The position numbers and the translations under genes were made by a program. A stretch of DNA of 64,000 bases from contig NZ_JADFAJ010000019.1 of the NCBI RefSeq assembly GCF_015665295.1, positions 26,016 through 90,015 on the forward strand. Reading direction: 5' to 3'. Of the stretch, positions 58,534 to 64,000 are shown in pieces. The DNA comes from Maricaulis sp. GTDB taxonomy: Bacteria > Pseudomonadota > Alphaproteobacteria > Caulobacterales > Maricaulaceae. Every line of letters starts with the position of its first letter. Within the stretch, counting starts at the first letter, position 1. Under the pieces are notes generated by a model. That model did no database searches, had not been told where the DNA came from, and worked only from the letters and a program-made list of their open reading frames with translations.

Positions 58534-60137
58534 GCATTGCGCTCCTTGGCCCGGTGGAAGGTGAGGTCAGGGAATTTTTCTTCCGAATAGGAGACTTCCC
58601 AGGCCGATTTGGCGAGGAAGACCGGATCACCATTGATGTCCTCGGCCATCGCCGATTTGTGCCGGTCGGCAAAGGCCTCGATCTTGTCGCGAGCGCCGGT
58701 TACCCAGCGGGCAGTGTCGTAGGGCGCCGGTTCGAAATCAACCTCGAGGCCATATTCGGCGGCGACCCGTTCGCGCATCACGTCAATCTGCAGTGCGCCA
58801 ACCGCGCCGACGATGAAATCACCACCAAGTGTCGGACGGAAAAGCTGGGTCACACCCTCCTCGGCCAGGCTTTCCAGCGCCTTCTTGAGGTGCTTGGCCT
58901 TCAGCGGATCGGCCAGGCGGGCCCGGCGCAGGATTTCCGGCGCGAAATTGGGAATGCCGGAGAAGCGCAGCTTGCCGCTTTCCGACAGGCTGTCGCCAAC
59001 CCGCAAGGTCCCGTGGTTGGGCACGCCCATGACGTCACCGGCAAAGGCCTCGTCGGCGATTTCGCGATCCTGGGCAAAGAACAGGATGGGCGAGGACACG
59101 GTGAGTTGCTTGCCGGCCTCGGTCTTGAGCTTCATGCCGCGCTTGAACGTGCCCGAGCACAGGCGCACGAAAGCGACCCGGTCGCGGTGATTGGGGTCCA
59201 TATTGGCCTGCACCTTGAACACGAAGCCGGCGACTTCCTTGCCACCCGGCTCGAGTTCGATCGCCTCGCCGCCCCTGATCGCCGCCATGGGACCCGGTCC
59301 GGGAATGATGTCGGCCAGACCGTCGAGGAGTTCGCGCACCCCGAAGCCGCGCAGCGCCGAGCCGAAGAAGACCGGCGTCATGTGGCCTTCCAGGAAGCTT
59401 TGCGGCTTGAATTCCGGGCACAGCTCGGCCGCCACTTCGGCACCCTCTTCCAGTTCGGCGAGTTCCTCGGCCGAGAGATGGTTGCGGATCGCCTCGCCAT
59501 CGAGTGCCCAGCGCGGACTGGCGGCGGTATCGTCACGGTCATCGCCGGGCTTTTGATAACCGACGAAATCCCTGGTTCGCAGATCGAGCACGCCCTTGAA
59601 GCGATTGCCCGAACCGGACGGCCATTGCATCGGCACCGTATCCAGAGCCAGCTTGTCCTGGATGTCTTCCAGAAGGTCGACCGGATCGAGCGCCTCGCGG
59701 TCCATCTTGTTGATGAAGGTGACGATGGGGATGTCGCGCAGGCGGCAAACCTCGACCAGTTTCAGCGTTCGCGGCTCCACGCCCTTGGCCGCATCGAGCA
59801 CCATGATGGCACTGTCAGCCGCCGTCAGCGTCCGATAGGTGTCTTCCGAGAAGTCCTCGTGGCCCGGCGTATCGAGCAGGTTGAACAGCAGCGCCCGGTG
59901 CTCGAAGGTCATGACCGAGGCGGAGACCGAAATCCCGCGCTCCTGCTCGATCTTCATCCAGTCCGACTGTGTCCGGCGGTTTTCGCCGCGCGCCCGCACC
60001 TGACCGGCCAGTCGGATCGCCCCGGCCGACAGCAACAAGGTCTCGGTCAGGGTGGTCTTGCCGGCGTCAGGATGGGAGACGATCGCGAAGGAACGGCGGC
60101 GCGCCCATTCCGGGGCGTCAGGGGTCGGGGCAGTCAT
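58530..60137 (-). CDS. prfC: Peptide chain release factor 3
   Basis: 535 aa translational GTPase that recycles RF1/RF2. G1 is VSHPDAGKTTLTE, G2-region and G3 LLDTPGHEDFSEDTYRTL, G4 FINKMDRE; RF3-specific domains 2-3 follow, with RFSGIPNFAPEILRRARLADPLKAKHLKKALESLAEEGVTQLF. Ends in the ATGA overlap with MscS. ATG 60137 fits. Confidence 0.95.
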   Translation of the reverse strand: MTAPTPDAPEWARRRSFAIVSHPDAGKTTLTETLLLSAGAIRLAGQVRARGENRRTQSDWMKIEQERGISVSASVMTFEHRALLFNLLDTPGHEDFSEDTYRTLTAADSAIMVLDAAKGVEPRTLKLVEVCRLRDIPIVTFINKMDREALDPVDLLEDIQDKLALDTVPMQWPSGSGNRFKGVLDLRTRDFVGYQKPGDDRDDTAASPRWALDGEAIRNHLSAEELAELEEGAEVAAELCPEFKPQSFLEGHMTPVFFGSALRGFGVRELLDGLADIIPGPGPMAAIRGGEAIELEPGGKEVAGFVFKVQANMDPNHRDRVAFVRLCSGTFKRGMKLKTEAGKQLTVSSPILFFAQDREIADEAFAGDVMGVPNHGTLRVGDSLSESGKLRFSGIPNFAPEILRRARLADPLKAKHLKKALESLAEEGVTQLFRPTLGGDFIVGAVGALQIDVMRERVAAEYGLEVDFEPAPYDTARWVTGARDKIEAFADRHKSAMAEDINGDPVFLAKSAWEVSYSEEKFPDLTFHRAKERNA

Positions 60138-60201
60138 GGCGGGCTCACAGGTAATGCAGGGCGTCCGGTTACCCTGTTACCGCCCTGCTAGGCAAGCCAC
60201 C

Positions 60202-60591
60202 TCACGCGGCGAGCCAGACCTGGTCATTGATCTGGTTCGCCGTGAGATGTCCGTCCTCCTGGTCGCGCCAGAGCGAGGCCAGGGTCGTGATCGTCACATT
60301 GGCATAGCGCAGCCCGACTTCGTTGAAGTGGGTAGCCCCGTCCGGCCGGACGGCCAACAGGGCGTTGGCACCGGGCGCCACAAAGCTGATCAGGGCCACC
60401 ATGTGGCGGACATGCTCGGGCTTGTTGTGGGCAATGAAGGGATCGGAAAACACCGCTTCGCGAACCAGCGAGTTGAGCTGGCCGGCGGTCAGGCTTTCGA
60501 TCTGGGCAGGCGACAGCGGCAGCTTGCCCGAACGCAGGACGCTCTTCAGGTCGCCCAGGTCAAAGACGACATCGTTGAACAGAAACAACAT
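60202..60591 (-). CDS. Conserved hypothetical protein, 129 aa
   Basis: Soluble. Begins MLFLFNDVVFDLGDLKSVLRSG; contains SPAQIESLTAGQLNSLVREAVFSDPFIAHNKPEHVRHMVALISFVAPGANALLAV, mostly helical. It resembles small uncharacterised Caulobacterales proteins; no known domain. An SD-like GAGG lies 15-18 nt upstream, rather far. 56 nt downstream of the DUF1491 stop and possibly co-transcribed with it. Confidence 0.7.
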   Translation of the reverse strand: MLFLFNDVVFDLGDLKSVLRSGKLPLSPAQIESLTAGQLNSLVREAVFSDPFIAHNKPEHVRHMVALISFVAPGANALLAVRPDGATHFNEVGLRYANVTITTLASLWRDQEDGHLTANQINDQVWLAA

Positions 60592-60647
60592 CGCGAACTC
60601 GAACCCTCGTTGAGCTGTTGGGACCGGCCGAACATAGCGCGGCTGCG

Positions 60648-60977
60648 TTAAGGAGTTTCTACCGGCTCGGTGAGGAAATGCCGCCCCTGCCGGTCCTCGA
60701 TCTCGATCAGCCAGAGATCGGGATCCTGATCGACGCGCTTGCGGCACCAGGCGTCGAGCTCGGTTTCGACGGTTTCGCGGCGGCAGGTCCACATTCGCTC
60801 GCCCTGATCGTCCCGCGACGGCACATAAAGATGTGCCAGCGTCGGGCCGCTTACCACCTTGACGAGCACGGCACCGGCATCTTCGTCTCCACGGCGAATC
60901 ACATAAGCCGACGCAAACCCCAATTCAGCCCTGCGAATCAAGGCGTCTACCCAGAATTTCGATTTAAGCGCATTCAT
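60648..60977 (-). CDS. DUF1491 family protein
   Basis: 109 aa. DUF1491 signature: LKSKFWVDALIRRAELGFASAYVIRRGDEDAGAVLVKV, then LYVPSRDDQGERMWTC and DPDLWLIEIEDRQGRHFL. Function unknown; small, cytoplasmic. Divergent from the BcsB-like gene with 57 bp between starts. Confidence 0.88.
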   Translation of the reverse strand: MNALKSKFWVDALIRRAELGFASAYVIRRGDEDAGAVLVKVVSGPTLAHLYVPSRDDQGERMWTCRRETVETELDAWCRKRVDQDPDLWLIEIEDRQGRHFLTEPVETP

Positions 60978-61034
60978 TTCGTTTGCTGGCCGCCCAATTG
61001 CTTAATAATCTGTAAACGGGTGAGGGAGCGTTCC

Positions 61035-62735
61035 ATGTTTGTAAGAGTATTGTCGTCTGCGGTTGCCGCTTTGGCTATCGTTGCGTCCGGCACGTGTGCC
61101 GTTTGGGGCCAGGATACCGGAAATGGCGGCAATGGTTCGACCCGTGCCGCGTCGGCTGAGACCGCTGCTGCAGCCGTCAACACGGAAGAGCGCAGCCTGT
61201 CGGATCTCGATGGCGGTGCCGATGCCTTCATCCTCTCCAACACGCGCCGCCTCGCCCGGATCGACTTCACCCTGCCGCCCCATGTCCAGACCTCGGAAGC
61301 CTCGCTGCGCCTGGCAGCCCGCCCGGCCAGCGACAGCACGGCCGGTCTGATCCATGTTTCGGTGAACGGCGGCGAAGCCATCACCATCCGGCCGCAGGCA
61401 CGGGCCATGGAAGCCCGGTTCGCCCTGTTCTCCGCGGATTTCCGCCCCGGCGCGAATACGCTCGACATTGCCTACTCCAATGACACTTCGGCAGCCGGAT
61501 GGATTGTCGATGCCCGCCGCTCGCAAATGCGCCTGACGCTGGAGCCGGTAGCTCCGATCGACACGCTGGAGGACCTGGAACGGGCCCTCGCCTCCGATTT
61601 CGCCGCGCCGCGCCGCATCGCCCTTCTCACCGATGCCAGCCGCGAACGCGTGACGCTGGAAGCCCTGGTCGCCCAGGGCCTCGCCCTGCGCGCCGGCCAG
61701 GTGCCGCTCTTCACGGCCGATGCCGACGAGGCCGACCTCATTGTGCGCATCGCCGACAATGACCGCCTCGCGGCCCATGACCGTGCAGCGCTTCGCTCGG
61801 GTGATCGCTCGACCGGGCCGGAAATCGCCTTCCACAACGAGCGCGGCCTGCCGCACATGGTCATCACCGGCCGCAATCTTGATGAAGCGACCGCCGCTGC
61901 CCGCCTGATGGCGGCACGCTCCTTCATCGGCTATCGGCAGAGCTTCCTCGCCGCTGACGCGATGACAGCGCCCCGCCTGGGTACCCACCAGATCCAGGAT
62001 GCCCGTTCCCTCCATGCCAATGCGGACCTGCGCATCTTTGCCGATAGCGGCCTGCCTTTCAGCGCAGACCAGGGCTCGCGCACCGCGGTTCAGTTCTCGA
62101 CCCGCTTCGATGCCGATCGTCATGGCGCCCTGTCTGTGCTGTCACGCGCCGCACTGATCTCCGGCGAAGCCTGGCTCTATGCCTGGTATGGCGATGCCGA
62201 CGAGACAGCGCCCGCCAATCACAACCTGCTCGTGATCGGCCCGGGCTCGACCGAGATCGCCGCCGTTGACCGCAATGCACCGCCGGAGTTGCGCGCCGCC
62301 CTTCGCGCGGCCGAACGCTCGCGCGGCCAGCGTGGGCTGATGCGCCTCGCCGCCGCCGCCTATGCAGATGCCGGTGACACGGAAGCGGGAACCGAGGTCG
62401 GGATCGGTGTCGCCTCACTGTTCCGCGACCAGGCCAATAATGGCCGCTGGATCGGTACGCTGACCGCACCGGACGTGGCCTCCTTCGAGGTTGCCGGTCG
62501 CTCGCTGGCCCGCTCCGACCTGTGGACGGCCCTGGAAGGGCGCGCCGCCGTGTGGAGCGCCCGGGGTGTCACCGCGCTGGACTACACCATTGTCGCCCCG
62601 TCTCTCGTGGAAAAGGTCCAGGAGTTCGCCGTCGACCATACGCGCGACGCCGCCTTCCTGCTGTTCGGGGCCGCCTTCCTGCTCCTGGTCCGCGGCTTCT
62701 TCGGGCGTCGCAAGCGGGTTCGGGTTCAGTCCTAG
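61035..62735 (+). CDS. BcsB-like exopolysaccharide/cellulose export subunit
   Basis: 566 aa. Signal peptide about 1-25, a jelly-roll carbohydrate-binding domain (LSDLDGGADAFILSNTRRLARIDFTLPPHVQTSEASLRL), alternating flavodoxin-like domains (LPHMVITGRNLDEATAAARLMAA; NHNLLVIGPG), and a C-terminal TM about 540-556 followed by a basic tail. This is the BcsB layout, shorter than typical about 750-residue BcsB. BcsB guides glucan from BcsA. GAGGGAGCG before ATG 61035 supports the start. BcsA is absent from the window. Confidence 0.75.
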   Translation: MFVRVLSSAVAALAIVASGTCAVWGQDTGNGGNGSTRAASAETAAAAVNTEERSLSDLDGGADAFILSNTRRLARIDFTLPPHVQTSEASLRLAARPASDSTAGLIHVSVNGGEAITIRPQARAMEARFALFSADFRPGANTLDIAYSNDTSAAGWIVDARRSQMRLTLEPVAPIDTLEDLERALASDFAAPRRIALLTDASRERVTLEALVAQGLALRAGQVPLFTADADEADLIVRIADNDRLAAHDRAALRSGDRSTGPEIAFHNERGLPHMVITGRNLDEATAAARLMAARSFIGYRQSFLAADAMTAPRLGTHQIQDARSLHANADLRIFADSGLPFSADQGSRTAVQFSTRFDADRHGALSVLSRAALISGEAWLYAWYGDADETAPANHNLLVIGPGSTEIAAVDRNAPPELRAALRAAERSRGQRGLMRLAAAAYADAGDTEAGTEVGIGVASLFRDQANNGRWIGTLTAPDVASFEVAGRSLARSDLWTALEGRAAVWSARGVTALDYTIVAPSLVEKVQEFAVDHTRDAAFLLFGAAFLLLVRGFFGRRKRVRVQS

Positions 62736-62836
62736 CGCCGACAATCCCGGTGCCGTCAATCTTAGTGATTGAATTTGCAGAGCATTAACTACCCTTCTTC
62801 ACGCGACATCAAATCCCGCCTGCTAGACAGGTTCCC

Positions 62837-63754
62837 ATGCAAGCGGGATCTGTCATGCACGCGATTGTCAAAGCGATCGGCCTCGGCCTCGGCCTGACCA
62901 CCAGTCTGGCCGCACCGGCCCTGGCGGATGAGGCGACCGCCGCCATTTACGGCGAGCGCCAGCTCGCACTGGCTGTCGACGCCCGTTGCAGCCTGTTTAC
63001 ATCCGGCCAGCGCAATGCACTGGACGCGGCCCGCCTGCAGGCCCGCGGCCTGCTCCTGCGCGAGGGCATCGCCCTGCACGCTCTGGACGATTATGCCCGC
63101 GAGCTGGAGAACCAGGCCGCCGGCATCGCCTGCACCGACCCGGCGGTCGGCGACCTGCAGACCCGTGTGGTCGACGCCTATGCCGGCTGGGTGCGCATCC
63201 CGGCGATGGATTTTCCCGGCGCCGAATTCACCTGGACGGCCAGCCGCAATGCCATGCCGGACCTGCCGGTCTGGTCGATCGTGCAGGATCAGGGCGATCT
63301 GAAGATCGGCGTCTCGACCCGCGACGGCCGCCGCCAGCTCAGCGTGGTCCTGCCCGGCAACGAGAGCGCGACCTCGGCCATCCTCATCCTGCGCGACATG
63401 GAACGCCAGCCGACCCTGTATGACGCCACCATGGGCGGCACCTATAACGGCCCGACCGATGCGCCCTGGGCGCGCTGGACCCCGCCGCGCTTCGCCCAGT
63501 CCCGGATCTGGGCCTCGGGCCGCGATGCCGGCCCGGTCGCCGCCACCCTGGCCGGGACCGAGCGCGCCACCCTGTTCGACTTCCCGATGAGTGCCGCCGA
63601 TGCCCTCGCCGCCCGTGACCCGCGCGAAACGGCCCGCATCGAGCTGATGGATCGCCATGGTCGCGTCGTCGCGAGCCATTACATCGAAATCGGCGACTTC
63701 GCCGCCGCCCTTGCCTTCCTGCGCGGCGGCGACCGGGTCGCGATGCGCAGCTAG
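62837..63754 (+). CDS. Secreted conserved hypothetical protein
   Basis: 305 aa. Signal peptide ending about 31 (LTTSLAAPALA-DE), mature domain with Cys pairs near 49 and 95, beta-rich middle (WTASRNAMPDLPVWSIVQDQGDLKIGVSTRDGRRQLSVVLPG) and RIWASGRDAGPVAATLAGTERATLFDFPMSAADALAARDPRE. No domain recognised. AGG lies 8 nt before ATG 62837; ATG 62855 is also possible. Downstream of the BcsB-like gene by 101 nt, perhaps a secretion or polysaccharide accessory. Confidence 0.75.
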   Translation: MQAGSVMHAIVKAIGLGLGLTTSLAAPALADEATAAIYGERQLALAVDARCSLFTSGQRNALDAARLQARGLLLREGIALHALDDYARELENQAAGIACTDPAVGDLQTRVVDAYAGWVRIPAMDFPGAEFTWTASRNAMPDLPVWSIVQDQGDLKIGVSTRDGRRQLSVVLPGNESATSAILILRDMERQPTLYDATMGGTYNGPTDAPWARWTPPRFAQSRIWASGRDAGPVAATLAGTERATLFDFPMSAADALAARDPRETARIELMDRHGRVVASHYIEIGDFAAALAFLRGGDRVAMRS

Positions 63755-63959
63755 GCGTCGAAATCACCGCTCCCGATTTGTTCCGCTTTCAGTCACCAGC
63801 GAGCCCGTGCACCGCACCCGGCACTGGGCATGTTGCACTGCAACCGCTATGACGCGCACCGGAGCCGCGGCGTGATGTCCGGCGGGCGTGATCTTGCGCG
63901 CCCGTATCCGGCCCCGATATCGCCCTACCGAACCGCGCAGTGAAAGTTCAGTCCCGACC

Positions 63960-64000
63960 ATGCTCACGATTTCCAATCTCGACTATCGCATCGGCGAACG
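63960..64000 (+). CDS. ABC-F ATPase N-terminus (partial, runs off the right edge)
   Basis: The ATG at 63960 gives MLTISNLDYRIGER, matching how ABC-F proteins (Uup/YheS type; ATPases linked to ribosome function) start. Only 13 full codons are visible, so any ABC ATPase with a similar start is possible. The 205 bp before it hold no other gene I can support. Confidence 0.6.
   Translation, partial: MLTISNLDYRIGE

Noticed and set aside
61002..61016. CtrA-like TTAA-N7-TAAA before the BcsB-like gene
   Set aside because: One mismatch in the second half and only 18 bp from the start codon. Chance occurrence is likely without comparative support.

Overview
The window is GC-rich, densely packed alphaproteobacterial chromosome. 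Gene content points to Caulobacterales in the wide sense, a Maricaulis- or Hyphomonas-like marine relative. The pointers are a PleC/DivJ-type histidine kinase, a DUF2336 protein, DUF1491, DUF1289 and DUF2163 families, CcmE, and a Rhodobacter-type gene transfer agent (GTA) cluster. The assignment is inference from protein families; no rRNA is present.

1-9.3 kb: the 5' tip of glmU, gph (HAD phosphatase), a small conserved protein, tRNA-Val(CAC), an iron(III) ABC transporter (lipoprotein, permease, ATPase) behind a Fur-like palindrome, leucine dehydrogenase, a uracil-DNA-glycosylase-fold protein, a DUF3253 protein, a hotdog thioesterase and a hexapeptide acetyltransferase. 9.3-16.4 kb: CNT nucleoside transporter, DUF1289, retropepsin-like protease, TauE exporter, DusA, an EAL protein and a CheY-like regulator. 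16.4-28.3 kb: a PleC-like kinase; an EF-hand / ECF sigma / anti-sigma / periplasmic metal-sensor operon; and degP - response regulator - kinase - glnE. 28.3-35.6 kb: hydrolase-OsmC fusion, CcmE, DUF938 methyltransferase, an unknown 453-aa protein, a PepSY - regulator - kinase operon and a CbpA-like DnaJ.

35.7-49.2 kb (minus strand) is a nearly complete GTA structural cluster in canonical order: small and large terminase, portal, gp3.5-like, protease, capsid, adaptor, tail terminator, tail tube, gp10, gp10.1, gp11, gp12, gp13, gp14 and gp15. There is no candidate for the gp7 stopper. Tail genes are coupled by 4-nt overlaps. The head part is interrupted by short palindromic repeats that also occur elsewhere in the window.

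49.2-64 kb: a minus-strand terminator and a perfect REP-like hairpin, YcgN-family protein, PBP1-type penicillin-binding protein, a voltage-gated cation channel with a TLEGW filter, a GGDEF-EAL protein coupled to a PAN-domain protein, a DUF2336 protein, MscS channel, RF3 (prfC), two small conserved proteins, a BcsB-like exopolysaccharide protein, a secreted unknown and the first codons of an ABC-F ATPase.

The observations most worth a second look are: (i) two interspersed repeat families, one a long hairpin whose two copies differ in sequence but keep pairing; (ii) 11-bp-phased direct repeats upstream of both OmpR-type operons; (iii) the possibly calcium-selective channel; (iv) the EF-hand/ECF/metal-sensor operon; (v) a deep terminase gene overlap and a 15-bp tandem duplication inside the GTA.
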